Source: Amphritea balenae (GTDB lineage: Bacteria > Pseudomonadota > Gammaproteobacteria > Pseudomonadales > Balneatricaceae). From it: a stretch of DNA of 64,000 nt. Shown here one piece after another: positions 37,001 to 45,960 of this stretch; position 1 is the stretch's first letter; each line of letters opens with the position of its first letter. The stretch spans positions 124,001-188,000 of the forward strand of contig NZ_RQXV01000003.1 of the NCBI RefSeq assembly GCF_003858655.1, given 5' to 3'. Position numbers and translations under genes: made by a program. The notes under the pieces are model-generated. The model had not been told where the DNA came from. It ran no database searches and saw only the letters and a list, made by a program, of their open reading frames with translations.

Positions 37001-37868
37001 GATAAAAATCACTATCTCAGGCACCAATGATGCGCCGGTTATCGCTGAAAACTTCGTTTTATCAGCAACGATTAATGATACTGCAACCAGTAAAGTGATC
37101 AGCCCGATTACGAATAAACTATGGAGAAAAGGAAAGATAGGCGACGTAGATTCTAACCATAGCGTTAAACAACTTGATGTTGCTAAGGACTCTGTCCAAA
37201 TTGCAGGCCTGGAAATCGTCGATGACTCCGGCAATCCGGTTTACAGCGAAGCTGATGATAACCATGTTCTGAACACACTTGGCTTAGACCGGGCGAGTCT
37301 GACTACTCAACTGCAAAATGATCTGATCATCGTAAATAAAGGAAATTCAATAAAGCTAGATCTTTCAGATGCAGGACTCGCCACGCTGCCCAGAGGCGTT
37401 AACCTGAAAATTAGTCTTCAATATAAGATTACAGACGGTATAGAAAACAGCAACGCTGCTGAAGCTGAAGTGACTGTTAAAGGTACCAGTCAGCTATTAC
37501 GTATCGATGCTGATCAGATTATTGAGACTGATGGGATAACATCACTGTCTTTAGATAATGCGATTGTTGATATCGATGCACTTATAAACAATAAGTTTAT
37601 AAAACAATCCATTAACCATATTGATCTGACTGGTGATGGTGAGAACACCCTTAGTGGGCTTGAAGCGGCAGATGTTCTGTCCCTGACCAATGACCAGCCA
37701 CTACTGATCGAGGGCGACACAGAAGATCATGTATTACTGAAAAATCCTGACGCATGGAGCAATACTGGCGTTCAGAATATTGACGGTATTAGCTACAACG
37801 TTTTCACGCTCGAAGGAGCGATCGTTAAAATTGATACTGATATCGATACAAACGCCGATATTGTTTAA
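34038..37868 (+). CDS. Large secreted cadherin/VCBS-like repeat protein, T1SS substrate (adhesin A)
   Basis: 1276-residue acidic protein without a Sec signal. Residues about 1-100 form a prefix domain also found in the second substrate (SLPFNRTDIQSLEFDG versus SLTLPLTRNDISEIDFDG). A cadherin-like region then starts at about residue 168. Three near-identical 103-residue repeats (about 274-582), each beginning GTNDAPAIGPIEHPDVNEDD, are followed by diverged repeats and a C-terminus (about 1165-1276) with DLTGDGENTLSGLEA and GISYNVFTLEGAIVKID, resembling uncleaved T1SS signals. It sits between the exporter and TolC genes. A role in surface attachment or biofilm is inferred. Confidence 0.88.
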   Translation: MSGSIVLTQNNGELITADLNASQQVDLTVINSVSLPFNRTDIQSLEFDGDALTLTLSSGENIEFTAFTDAEGTLVPVYQENGSLLFDSIAELLSELNATAAGPEQTTTKISNGSGFTPADEQSEPTTENSNSYRNLREALDGPSFINQAFTEATEVLAANQAPIAENESFSYNEAEQENGLLTGNLLVNDSDIDSPSIAISSVEGLPLNDSSVTVTLATGVQVTVFQNGLFVVLNHKAVYGDLSEAETVFDQLNYEVSDGISSSSAVMDFSVTGTNDAPAIGPIEHPDVNEDDAAFTINLLDGATDAEGDALSIEHVTITAVDNRPVIFTEQDGVINIDPSQFNNLPEKAELQLTINYQVSDQQDSTANTATVIITGTNDAPAIGPIEHPDVNEDDAAFTINLLDGATDVEGDALSIEQVSVTAADNRPVIFTEQDGVLSIDPSQFNNLPEKAELQLTINYQVSDQQDSTVNTATVIITGTNDAPAIGPIEHPDVNEDDAAFTINLLDGATDAEGDALSIEHVTITAVDNRPVIFTEQDGVINIDPSQFNNLPEKAELQLTINYQVSDQQDSTANTATVTVIGSYDALMVGDRQFSNTEKNSSANLILNSKKLWQQGILDSDNPDTNYKTVNINDDQVHSPEITAIRLPEGVTYQTLGFASEQEMLNEIVSGLQVVNRSKGSDYLKINYQNNFDFLAKGEQAEIDIQYQLETLSSESSGPLTATLVIGGLNAGHKFIRQQGDQLSKNLTESDQALHFEGTMSIADADLNDTHSLSVVKVIAHTTQISNPDLLNMLSLSTDKLAEIKIDAGQAKDQFIWNFDAAPQSFDFLSAGQKLVIAYSLKLSQTDGLGKDRFQTIRVQIRGTNDKPEISLDESSETEFSFNEDDTGTLAGGNFSVQDIDVNDTVTVKVSSVKANGPTGGMKTSALLKMLSIIDGNNIVKGETEADYEWQFSAKDSQFDFLPAGKELVLTYTIQARDSAKQSDTQQIKITISGTNDAPVIAENFVLSATINDTATSKVISPITNKLWRKGKIGDVDSNHSVKQLDVAKDSVQIAGLEIVDDSGNPVYSEADDNHVLNTLGLDRASLTTQLQNDLIIVNKGNSIKLDLSDAGLATLPRGVNLKISLQYKITDGIENSNAAEAEVTVKGTSQLLRIDADQIIETDGITSLSLDNAIVDIDALINNKFIKQSINHIDLTGDGENTLSGLEAADVLSLTNDQPLLIEGDTEDHVLLKNPDAWSNTGVQNIDGISYNVFTLEGAIVKIDTDIDTNADIV
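34857..35783 (+). repeat. Three tandem 309-bp coding repeats in adhesin A
   Basis: Copies start at 34857, 35166 and 35475, each exactly 309 bp (103 codons), nearly identical at DNA level. Copies 1 and 3 are almost the same; copy 2 differs at several residues (for example DVEGD for DAEGD, QVSVTAAD for HVTITAVD). A fourth, diverged boundary follows at 35784. Near-identity suggests recent duplication or homogenisation, so copy number may vary between strains. Confidence 0.95.
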
Positions 37869-37904
37869 AGAGCTTCCAGCTCGTACTCTTCTACTATAAA
37901 TAAT

Positions 37905-37927
37905 AAAGCCCCGCTACGCGGGGCTTT
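37905..37927. terminator. Bidirectional terminator between the convergent adhesin genes
   Basis: Perfect 10-bp stem AAAGCCCCGC / GCGGGGCTTT with a 3-nt loop. It serves adhesin A from the left and adhesin B from the right. Confidence 0.85.
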
Positions 37928-37940
37928 GTTCTATTTACCT

Positions 37941-40900
37941 CTAAGAAACATCATCAACATTCAACTCTGTTTCGATCCAGAGCGTCGCCCCGTCATTGGT
38001 AAAGACGTTAAACTCCATACCATCATAAGATTGAGTTCCTCCCTGTACCCACTCTGCAGGTGATATATCCAACTTAACCGTATCACCCGGACTGGCATTA
38101 GGCTTAAGCGGATCGATCGGATCACCTGTGATCAAAAGAATATTAGCTAGGGGCCCGGTATCCGAAGTCATATCCAGCACATCTTCAGCGAAGATCTGCT
38201 GTACCACCTGGGACTGATGATTATTATTCTTTCCACATAGGTGTAACCGCTCAAAATTATCAAACTGACGTGGTTTATCATCAAAATTAAGAGTCGTATC
38301 ATTAACGACCAGAATATCGTAGCCATCACCACCATCGATGGGATCAAATTTACCGGTACCACTAAACAGATAGACATTACTGGCAGATATATCTGGGCAG
38401 GAACCATCATCAGATCTACCGTTGATCGTAATAGTCAACTGAGCATCTGATATAGAACCATCGCTATCTACCATCATATAAGTGAACGTTTCACTGAGCG
38501 TATCCCCATCCGCCAGTGCCAGAACGTCATAGTTGCCACTATCCAGTTCATAGTTGTAACTGCCATCATCATTAGCAGTTAACGTACCATACTGGGAGTC
38601 AGTCCCCCCCCACTGGGCCGTCGCCGGAGTATCAGCACTCTGGGTATCATTCTCCAAAACATTGCCACTGATACTTCCACTCCCCTCGGTTACATCAGCT
38701 ATGTCATCACTGGCATGCGGAATCGTATCATCGATTAGAATTTCCAGATTATCATTGGCTGATTTGTTAGCGGTATCTGTTACTGTTATCGCAATAGTTT
38801 CCAATATTTCTCCGCTACTATGATCCTGACTTGTCCCTGTAGGATCATAACTGTAGCTAATTGTCGTTCCGTCAAAACCGGTAACCCACATCTCCCCATT
38901 GAGGGTGCCTGCTATAAGAATATTTGTCGTTGCCGATGCCAACAGATCTGCTGCACTAATGGTTGTCGCACCAATCATTACCTGCTGTAATCCATTGGAA
39001 ACCGAGATATCAAAACCTTCGTTCGTAAGAACCTGGTCTTCCACAACACTGATATCACCGGATGCGATACCATTATCATCGTCGATATGAATCTCAGGAT
39101 CACCACCGGTATGCCCCTGAATCGTAATGATTAAAGAAGCCCCTTGGCCACCCGGAACACCATCGCCATCGGCCATTTGGTAATCAACAGTCAGGGTAAT
39201 TTCATCTCCGGTATTCAAGGTATCAAATATCGAATGTGAATTATTAATTGAAAAAGAGTAACTACCGTCTGAGTTTACTATCAGTTGATCAACATACCCC
39301 AGTGCATTAACTGCAGTGACAGCATCATCATCCCAGCCAACAAAAACAAGCGGTTGATCTGCACTTTCGATATCGTTACTAAGTACATTTCCTTCAATAG
39401 TCCCAATATTGGTTTCACTGATAGCATCCAGATCATCCACGGCTTCCGGAGCAGTATCCGTAATATTAATATCTAGCGAATCACCAGCGATCTGACCTGC
39501 CCGATCCGTTAGTGTTAACGAAATACTTTCGATCACATCACCACTACTATGGTCCTGGCTCATACCGGCAGGGTCATAACTGTATTCCAGGGTACCAGAG
39601 GCCGAGATAAAACCCGTGACCTGCATATTGCCAAGATTCAGGCCGTTAATTCCAATACTATCTATTGCACCGTTTTCAATGTCCTCCAGCTCACTCAGAT
39701 TGATCAGAGTATCACCGATTTTAATTGTTGCGATTCCCTCTTCAGCTTCTATGACGAAGCTACCTGCAACACTACCGTTTTCAACTACGCTGATATCTCC
39801 TGATGCTTCTCCGTTGCTATCAACAATATCAATAGATGGCGTTCCATCTGTGAACCCCTTAACGGTAACCACGATTTCCTGGCTAGTTCCATCCAGACTA
39901 CTGACAGTAAAGGTTTCATCAAATGATTCACCTGTGAGCATATTTTGGACTTCAGGTAGCTGGTTTTCGATACTGTAGTTCCAATTACCATTAGCATCGA
40001 TAGTTAATGCTCCCAAATTTCCCGCATTAGAAATTACGCTATCAGGATCAAAAAAACTTTCGCCATTATCCGGATCAGAAACGGTGAGCTGACCGGTTTC
40101 AGCAAGGTATTCGACATCTCCAATCAACTGAACTTCGAAATCCTCAGTGACCTCCCCCGCATCATCACCGTCGATAATCGCTATATCATTTTCACCATTA
40201 ACAGTAATAGTTACTGTGGCTGTGCCAGACAAGTCACCATCAGACGCTGTGTAATTAAAGGTTTCAGACAGATCATCATTACCACCTAGCCCCAAATCAT
40301 CATAGACTTGCGGATTAAGAACCTGATAATCACCATTTTCAAAAACTTCTACCTGTGCACCTGATGGCAAGGTTATAACGATACTTCCCCCCTCAAGTGG
40401 CTGACCATTAACAGCGATTACTGTTAAAAGATCACCTTCTGGATCGGTATCATTATTAAGGACATTGCCACCGGGAAGTTGTTGCTCATCAAATTGTCCC
40501 TCATCAAAGGAGAGAAAGTCAGGTTGAATATCTGGCTCAGGGATCACAAAGGGGTTGTCAGGATCACCATTCAGATCAGTTTCAACGAGAAGCGGATTAT
40601 CCAATCCGTTACGAAGATCCCGGTAGCCCGGTGCATTTGAGGAAAGAAAAGGTCTGATATCATCAAGAAAACTAAATACCGAACTGCTGCCTTCAGCAGC
40701 AATATTACCAGCAGCAGGAGCAGCCAGTTGTTCAAACAGGTCCGTTGCATCTTTAAACAGCAACTGACCATTTACCGTATAGATCTCTTTAATATTTCCA
40801 AACTCATCAATAAAATCACTAATAACCAGCTCTCCCTGCTCAAGGCTCAGGGTTAGCTGATTACCATCAAAATCGATCTCACTGATATCATTCCGGGTTA

Positions 40901-41015
40901 AAGGTAGTGTTAGCGATTGTAAGCTTTCCATAGATACATCGTCAGTACTCAAAGTATCTACATTTTGCTCCTGTTCCTCCCCCTCACGGGTCACCAGAGT
41001 GAGTTGTACATTCAT
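37941..41015 (-). CDS. Second large VCBS-type secreted protein, T1SS substrate (adhesin B)
   Basis: 1024 residues from ATG 41015, which has GAGGAG upstream. No Sec signal. The N-terminal prefix resembles adhesin A. A VCBS-type domain around residues 240-380 (GENDIAIIDGDDAGEVTED) is followed by two large similar units, each containing a YSYDPxGxSQDHSSG motif and a 'DD..AISETNIGTIEGNVLSND'-like bacterial cadherin segment. The C-terminus has one RTX-like GGDGYDILVV followed by GMEFNVFTNDGATLWIET, matching adhesin A's end. It lies convergent with adhesin A and 60-70 bp upstream of tolC on the same strand. It is a probable T1SS substrate of the neighbouring exporter. Confidence 0.88.
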   Translation of the reverse strand: MNVQLTLVTREGEEQEQNVDTLSTDDVSMESLQSLTLPLTRNDISEIDFDGNQLTLSLEQGELVISDFIDEFGNIKEIYTVNGQLLFKDATDLFEQLAAPAAGNIAAEGSSSVFSFLDDIRPFLSSNAPGYRDLRNGLDNPLLVETDLNGDPDNPFVIPEPDIQPDFLSFDEGQFDEQQLPGGNVLNNDTDPEGDLLTVIAVNGQPLEGGSIVITLPSGAQVEVFENGDYQVLNPQVYDDLGLGGNDDLSETFNYTASDGDLSGTATVTITVNGENDIAIIDGDDAGEVTEDFEVQLIGDVEYLAETGQLTVSDPDNGESFFDPDSVISNAGNLGALTIDANGNWNYSIENQLPEVQNMLTGESFDETFTVSSLDGTSQEIVVTVKGFTDGTPSIDIVDSNGEASGDISVVENGSVAGSFVIEAEEGIATIKIGDTLINLSELEDIENGAIDSIGINGLNLGNMQVTGFISASGTLEYSYDPAGMSQDHSSGDVIESISLTLTDRAGQIAGDSLDINITDTAPEAVDDLDAISETNIGTIEGNVLSNDIESADQPLVFVGWDDDAVTAVNALGYVDQLIVNSDGSYSFSINNSHSIFDTLNTGDEITLTVDYQMADGDGVPGGQGASLIITIQGHTGGDPEIHIDDDNGIASGDISVVEDQVLTNEGFDISVSNGLQQVMIGATTISAADLLASATTNILIAGTLNGEMWVTGFDGTTISYSYDPTGTSQDHSSGEILETIAITVTDTANKSANDNLEILIDDTIPHASDDIADVTEGSGSISGNVLENDTQSADTPATAQWGGTDSQYGTLTANDDGSYNYELDSGNYDVLALADGDTLSETFTYMMVDSDGSISDAQLTITINGRSDDGSCPDISASNVYLFSGTGKFDPIDGGDGYDILVVNDTTLNFDDKPRQFDNFERLHLCGKNNNHQSQVVQQIFAEDVLDMTSDTGPLANILLITGDPIDPLKPNASPGDTVKLDISPAEWVQGGTQSYDGMEFNVFTNDGATLWIETELNVDDVS

Positions 41016-41081
41016 AACCAAACTCCTCTGCGGTCAGACAAATGCCAACCACAGACTTATGCTCTATTAGAGCGTTTGCAG

Positions 41082-42374
41082 TCACTGACTGCCAAACCGT
41101 GCATCCAGTTGACCAGTTGCCTGAAGCAACTCAAAGTCCTGGGTAACAAGATCATATCTGGCGTTTACCAGATCAGATTGTGCACGAAATGTTTCAACCT
41201 GTCGGTCCAACAGATCAAGAAGGTCTCGACGATTCACGGAGAACTGGTCTACATAATCCGCCAATACTTTATCCAAAGAGTCAGAATAGCTCTGCAAGAG
41301 AGGTAATCTGGATGCTGTTTTCTCCCGGCTATACCAGGATGTACGGATAGCTTCCCGGGCATCCCTTGCAGCCAGTTTGTATAATTCTGTTGCCGATGCT
41401 TCCTGAGCCGCAGTGATATCACGTCGGGCACTGTCAGCCCCGCCATTAGAGATGTCATAGCTCATCACCAGTCCGGCGAAGGTTTCATAAGACTGCGGAT
41501 TATAAGGCGAAAGATCGGAGCTCGCCGAGGTGTCCTGCACGGTACTGCGAACCTCAAAATCAACCCGAGGTCTGAACGCTGATTTTGTTTGTTGGTAATT
41601 AGCCCGGGCCTGCTTAACCGTAGCGGCAGACTGGAGTACCGTAGGATGATTCATGGTTGATTCCAGTGCGTCCTCAAGGCTGGCGTATTCAATATCCGGA
41701 CGCTCCACACCTTGTAACGCTTCAGCTTCGATACCCACAATTTCAAGATAACGTTGACCGGCTATCAGATATTGTTCCTCCTGAGACATAAGAGAAGCAT
41801 CTGCAAAGGCATAACGGGCTCGGGCATGATGGGCATCTGTTTCTGTAATAACGCCTTGCCTTGCCCTGCTTTCAATATCATCCAGATACTGTTTATGGGC
41901 AACCAGATTAGCCTCGGCCAGGCTAAGCAGCTCTTCACTTCGTAATACATTCAGATGGGCACCTACCGCAGCCAGGGTGACATCCTGCTTTCGCTCCCCA
42001 ACCAGGTGACCCGCGGCATCATAAGCACTAGAGGCAGAATCAATTCGTCCCCGGGTCAGACCACCATCATAAATAACCTGTCGCAACAAAAAATCTGCTT
42101 TATTCAGGTGCACATCATTCCCATCGTCCTGAATACTTCTGATAGTGGTATTGTTAGCCCATTGACGGCCGGTAGATAGCTCGATAGACGCCTGCGGCCG
42201 GTAGCCACTTTTGGCCTCGTCAATTTGAAACTCTGTAACCGTTTGCTCTTTTGTCGCAGCGCTTAACGCCGGATGATATGACAGACTCTGGGAAACAGTT
42301 TCATCAATAGTTATGGCACTAACTGCATTTGATACCAGTAACATTGAAAAACATACTATTGTTGAACGGTACAT
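41082..42374 (-). CDS. TolC family outer-membrane channel (T1SS, LapE-like)
   Basis: 430 residues with an N-terminal signal peptide (cleavage near SNAVSA) and two homologous alpha-helical halves of the outer-membrane efflux family. Recognisable are YHPALSAATKEQTVTEF near the N-terminus, VIYDGGLTRGRIDSA, and the second-half VMSYDISNGGADSARRDITAA. It has GGAG before the ATG and transcribes towards adhesin B. With the HlyD and ABC genes it completes a type I secretion apparatus within one locus. Confidence 0.92.
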   Translation of the reverse strand: MYRSTIVCFSMLLVSNAVSAITIDETVSQSLSYHPALSAATKEQTVTEFQIDEAKSGYRPQASIELSTGRQWANNTTIRSIQDDGNDVHLNKADFLLRQVIYDGGLTRGRIDSASSAYDAAGHLVGERKQDVTLAAVGAHLNVLRSEELLSLAEANLVAHKQYLDDIESRARQGVITETDAHHARARYAFADASLMSQEEQYLIAGQRYLEIVGIEAEALQGVERPDIEYASLEDALESTMNHPTVLQSAATVKQARANYQQTKSAFRPRVDFEVRSTVQDTSASSDLSPYNPQSYETFAGLVMSYDISNGGADSARRDITAAQEASATELYKLAARDAREAIRTSWYSREKTASRLPLLQSYSDSLDKVLADYVDQFSVNRRDLLDLLDRQVETFRAQSDLVNARYDLVTQDFELLQATGQLDARFGSQ

Positions 42375-42822
42375 ATCTTATCTCCGATCTGTTCAGGTAA
42401 TCTCTAAACCTAAGATTTTAGAGGATTTATCAATACCATAAACAAAAATCTTGTAAGACATCCCTGCATTGCTATTTACTTCAGCCCTTTGAAAATCCGT
42501 TTTTCCAGAATAAAGTGTAGCAGTTTAACGACGTTCGTCGATTCAAGTGTAAGTAAAAGTAGTATTTTTCATATCTCGTATAAATGATTATAGCTACTAA
42601 ACACGCCCTTTAAGGCTGTTAAGGTAAAGGTGAGCTATATAAAAACCCGCTATTTCCAAGTATCTACTTATAAAAACATTAGATGAATAAGCCATAATTC
42701 TTACTTCTGAACTAATTCAATCAATCGCCACTTTAGACCGCAAAACCTCGCACTCCTCTATTGCCTTCGCCCTCAGGATAGTTAGACTAACTTGAATAAC
42801 TTTCACATTTCTGAGGTTTCGA
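42375..42822. other. 448-bp intergenic region between tolC and mtnK
   Basis: AT-rich divergent promoter region. No open frame, stem-loop with T-run, or known riboswitch was recognised. TGAGG precedes the mtnK ATG. Confidence 0.6.
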
Positions 42823-44019
42823 ATGAGTTTCACCAAGTTCAGTAATAGCCAACAGCTAATCGATTACATCAGTAAAAATTCAAGCTTTTTTTCTACCGAT
42901 GCAGATTTAGTAACTGAAGAGATCAGTGACGGTAACCTGAACTACGTCTACCGGGTAAAAGACAATCAGGGCCAGAGCCTGATTGTGAAGCAAACACCGC
43001 CCTATATCCGGGTTATCGGCGAGGGCTGGCCGCTGACTCAGGACCGACTGCGCATTGAGCACAATAGCCTTAAGCTCACCACAGAACGATGCCCTGAAAT
43101 TGTGCCTGAGATCTACCACTACGATTCTGATAGCTCAGTTATTCTAATGCAGGATATCGGTGATCATCACAACCTACGTGAATTGCTTATTAACCGGACC
43201 AAGTTACCGTTACTGGCAGACCAGCTTGGCTCATTCCTTGCGACCATGAAATTTTACACTAGCGGTATGGGGATAGAATCTACCGACCATAAAGCTCTGG
43301 TCAAAAACAGCCAGAACCCCGAACTATGTAAGATTCACGAAGAGGTTTTTTTCTGGGATCCGTTCTGCGATCACGAGCGTAATGATATTAACCCTCTGCT
43401 ACGTGAAACAGCAGAAAAGCTATGGGCTGATAATGAATTAAAGCGGGAAGTCGCTATCCTGAAACGTCGCTATATGTCTGATACTGAAGCGCTGCTACAT
43501 GGCGACTTACATACAGGATCGGTATTTGCGACATCTGATAGCTGCAAAGTTATCGATATGGAGTTTGCCTTCTGCGGCCCTGCCGGTTTTGATACCGGAG
43601 TCTTACTCGCCAACTTCCTGTTGAATTACTGTGGCCAGGCTAACCTGCCTGGTTCAGAAGAGCAGCGAGCAGACTATCAGGCATGGTTACTCAACACGGT
43701 CGCTGCGTTGTGGCAGAGCTTCAGCCAGAAACTTAGCCAGCTAATGCAAAGCCACAACCTTGATCCCTCCCTGAGTAATGCAAGTTACCAACAATGGTAT
43801 CTGCAACAACTCTGGCAAGATACTCTGGGTTATGCCGGCGTAGAAATGACACGCCGTACTATAGGCATCGCCCATGTCGCTGATTTGATGAATATTGAGG
43901 ATCCGGCACACAGAGCTGAGTCAGAAAAACTATCCCTTAAAATTGCTCAGATGCTGATTGTAAATCGCAGGGAAATTAACGATTCATTACAATTAGCCGA
44001 GCAGATCAGGGCTCTATAG
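42823..44019 (+). CDS. mtnK: S-methyl-5-thioribose kinase
   Basis: Phosphorylates methylthioribose in the methionine salvage pathway. 398 residues of the APH/ChoK-like kinase family: SDGNLNYVYRVKD nucleotide loop, LIVKQTPPYIRVIGEGWPL (typical of MtnK), the catalytic loop LLHGDLHTGSVFA, and metal-binding VIDMEFAFCGPAG. The other mtn genes are not in the window; mtnK is followed instead by a lipoprotein gene 33 nt downstream. Family assignment is secure from the combined motifs. Confidence 0.93.
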   Translation: MSFTKFSNSQQLIDYISKNSSFFSTDADLVTEEISDGNLNYVYRVKDNQGQSLIVKQTPPYIRVIGEGWPLTQDRLRIEHNSLKLTTERCPEIVPEIYHYDSDSSVILMQDIGDHHNLRELLINRTKLPLLADQLGSFLATMKFYTSGMGIESTDHKALVKNSQNPELCKIHEEVFFWDPFCDHERNDINPLLRETAEKLWADNELKREVAILKRRYMSDTEALLHGDLHTGSVFATSDSCKVIDMEFAFCGPAGFDTGVLLANFLLNYCGQANLPGSEEQRADYQAWLLNTVAALWQSFSQKLSQLMQSHNLDPSLSNASYQQWYLQQLWQDTLGYAGVEMTRRTIGIAHVADLMNIEDPAHRAESEKLSLKIAQMLIVNRREINDSLQLAEQIRAL

Positions 44020-44052
44020 CCCTCTATTCTGTATCTATCACCGGAGTCGATA

Positions 44053-44478
44053 ATGAACAGACCTGTCATACTCTGCAGCTTAATGGCACTTTTTCTGATG
44101 GGCTGTTCTAGCGCAGAAAAACAAAACCTTCCGCAATACGCGGGCAGCGGTGGTATGAGTGAATGGAATATCGATCCGGTCGCTTACCTTTATCATTATG
44201 ATAACGGTTTTACCGGTAGCGATGCCCTGGGTTATAACGAGCAGTTACAAACGGTCTGGTCTCGTTTAGGCGCTGCCCAAACCTGTAAAGTTACCTATGA
44301 CAAACAGGCAATGATAGATCGATTAGTTCTTCAGTTCGGTGAAAGCAGAGTGACACATGAGCTGAATGGCATAGGCTTTCATGCAGTACAGAGCCGCAAA
44401 GTGCCTAGGTTTTGTAATGAGGACCGGATAGAGCAGCTACAAAGAACTATCCGTAAGTATCAACGCGATCAGCTCTAA
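44053..44478 (+). CDS. Hypothetical lipoprotein, 141 residues
   Basis: Lipoprotein with signal MNRPVILCSLMALFLMGCSS; the lipobox cysteine is at about residue 18. The mature part has no family I recognise; it is rich in polar and aromatic residues (YLYHYDNGFTGSDALGYNE). It lies between mtnK (33 nt) and the Nudix lipoprotein gene (19 nt), suggesting an operon. Function unknown. Confidence 0.75.
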   Translation: MNRPVILCSLMALFLMGCSSAEKQNLPQYAGSGGMSEWNIDPVAYLYHYDNGFTGSDALGYNEQLQTVWSRLGAAQTCKVTYDKQAMIDRLVLQFGESRVTHELNGIGFHAVQSRKVPRFCNEDRIEQLQRTIRKYQRDQL

Positions 44479-44497
44479 ATCCGATTCAGCTAAAAAG

Positions 44498-44986
44498 ATG
44501 AACAATAAAGAAAATTATAAGATGAAAGGATTCTATCTAGTTCCGGTTGTATTAACCTTCGCTGTTAGCGCCTGTAGCGCAACACCGCCGCCTTGTCCGG
44601 ACCAAGGTCGCGAGGCCAGTGTAAAAAGTGCCGGTTGTATTGTTATCAACGATAATAAACTACTGGTCATAAAAGAGATGACGGGAAAAATCAGCATTCC
44701 CGGCGGCAGTGGTAATACCGGCGAATCACCCCGTTGTTCAGCCCACAGAGAAACCTGGGAGGAAACCGGATTGGATACCACTCCGAAAAACCTGGTACGT
44801 AAATTTGATAACGGCTTTCATCTGTATCGCTGTCAACTTCATGAAACATCAGGTGAGATCGATATTCAGTTTACCCACGAAGTGAGGAGTGCCTTCTGGC
44901 TGGATCAGGACGCATTTACTGAACACCAGTGGCGCTTTCCAGCACAGAGAGACTGGCTTAAACGTTATCTGACAGGGCAAAACTGA
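44498..44986 (+). CDS. Nudix hydrolase with lipoprotein-type signal
   Basis: 162 residues (154 if started at the ATG at 44522; neither has a strong RBS). A Nudix box GNTGESPRCSAHRETWEETG fits the consensus GX5EX7REXXEEXGU, so catalysis is likely retained. Nudix enzymes are normally cytosolic, yet the N-terminus here is a hydrophobic signal ending VSACSA, a lipobox, followed by a Pro- and Cys-bearing linker. That implies a periplasmic membrane-anchored enzyme. Substrate unknown. It follows another lipoprotein gene closely. Confidence 0.82.
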   Translation: MNNKENYKMKGFYLVPVVLTFAVSACSATPPPCPDQGREASVKSAGCIVINDNKLLVIKEMTGKISIPGGSGNTGESPRCSAHRETWEETGLDTTPKNLVRKFDNGFHLYRCQLHETSGEIDIQFTHEVRSAFWLDQDAFTEHQWRFPAQRDWLKRYLTGQN

Positions 44987-45011
44987 TAGCGCAGTTACCA
45001 GATTTAAAAGC

Positions 45012-45920
45012 CTAAGCAACACCCGCTTGTAGCAGAATTTTTTCACACTCATCACTCATCAACGGCAATGCTTTTACCAACTTATCGATAGGAAATGCAA
45101 TATCCGGCCAGTCAGAGTGGGTGCAGTAGCTCCTTATACGTTCACTTAATTCAGTCTCGCTCCAGCTTCTCCACTGCGGGTTCTGAATCAATAGTACACT
45201 CAGAAAATCAGCAAACTGCACAACCGTTAATAACTGCAGGAATGATCTTGGTACCTCATCCATTTCCCAAAGATTATAATGGTGATGAAAACGCAACGTT
45301 TTACAGATAATGTCGGGCAGCTGCCAATGCTCTGCTGCAATACGACCCACTTCAGCATGATTAAAACCAAATAATGACTGCTCAACTTCAGGTAGTTCTT
45401 GTGGGCTATCCCAACCGGCAGCATCAACACTTTCTACAGCATGAACAGCAACCTGTAATAATACAAAACGTCCAAGATCATGCAATAACCCACAGCTGTA
45501 AGCTAATTCGTCTGACAGATCAAATTCAGGTATATGAACGGCAAGAAAGCGACTGAACCGGGCAGTTTCAACAGAGTGACGCCAGATAGTTTTATATTCT
45601 GGTTTTGTCGGACTAAAAGCGCTAACGGTTGTTAGTTCATTGATTAGATTAAGTGTCTTTATTACACCTAATTTCATCAATGCCTGATGTACATTGTTAA
45701 TCTGCTTATCAGAGGCAGGACTTATAGTATTGGCAAAACCAAGTATACGTGCTGAAAGGGGTGGGTCCTGACTAGCCAGCTCTGCCATTTTTTCATAAAA
45801 GTCATCCGCATCCTGGCTCAGTTGAGTCAGTTCAAGCACCACGGCAGGTAAGAGCGGTAAACGATCAATCCGTTTAGTTACATACTCAATATTCAGTACT
45901 TGCCGTTGTGTTTTTTGCAA
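45012..45920 (-). CDS. HDOD domain protein
   Basis: 302 residues, a single HDOD domain (about 12-220): ERLPLL-like start IDRLPLLPAVVLELTQL, DPPLSARILGFAN, YSCGLLHDLGRFVLLQ and GFNHAEVGRIAAEHWQLPD. HDOD proteins act in signalling and often lack full phosphodiesterase residues. The start is TTG 45920 with GAGGATAAGA upstream, adjacent to a plausible RBS. It is convergent with the Nudix gene and monocistronic as far as seen. Confidence 0.88.
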   Translation of the reverse strand: MQKTQRQVLNIEYVTKRIDRLPLLPAVVLELTQLSQDADDFYEKMAELASQDPPLSARILGFANTISPASDKQINNVHQALMKLGVIKTLNLINELTTVSAFSPTKPEYKTIWRHSVETARFSRFLAVHIPEFDLSDELAYSCGLLHDLGRFVLLQVAVHAVESVDAAGWDSPQELPEVEQSLFGFNHAEVGRIAAEHWQLPDIICKTLRFHHHYNLWEMDEVPRSFLQLLTVVQFADFLSVLLIQNPQWRSWSETELSERIRSYCTHSDWPDIAFPIDKLVKALPLMSDECEKILLQAGVA

Positions 45921-45960
45921 AATCTTATCCTCAAACTATCGGGATATTATTGCTCGGACT

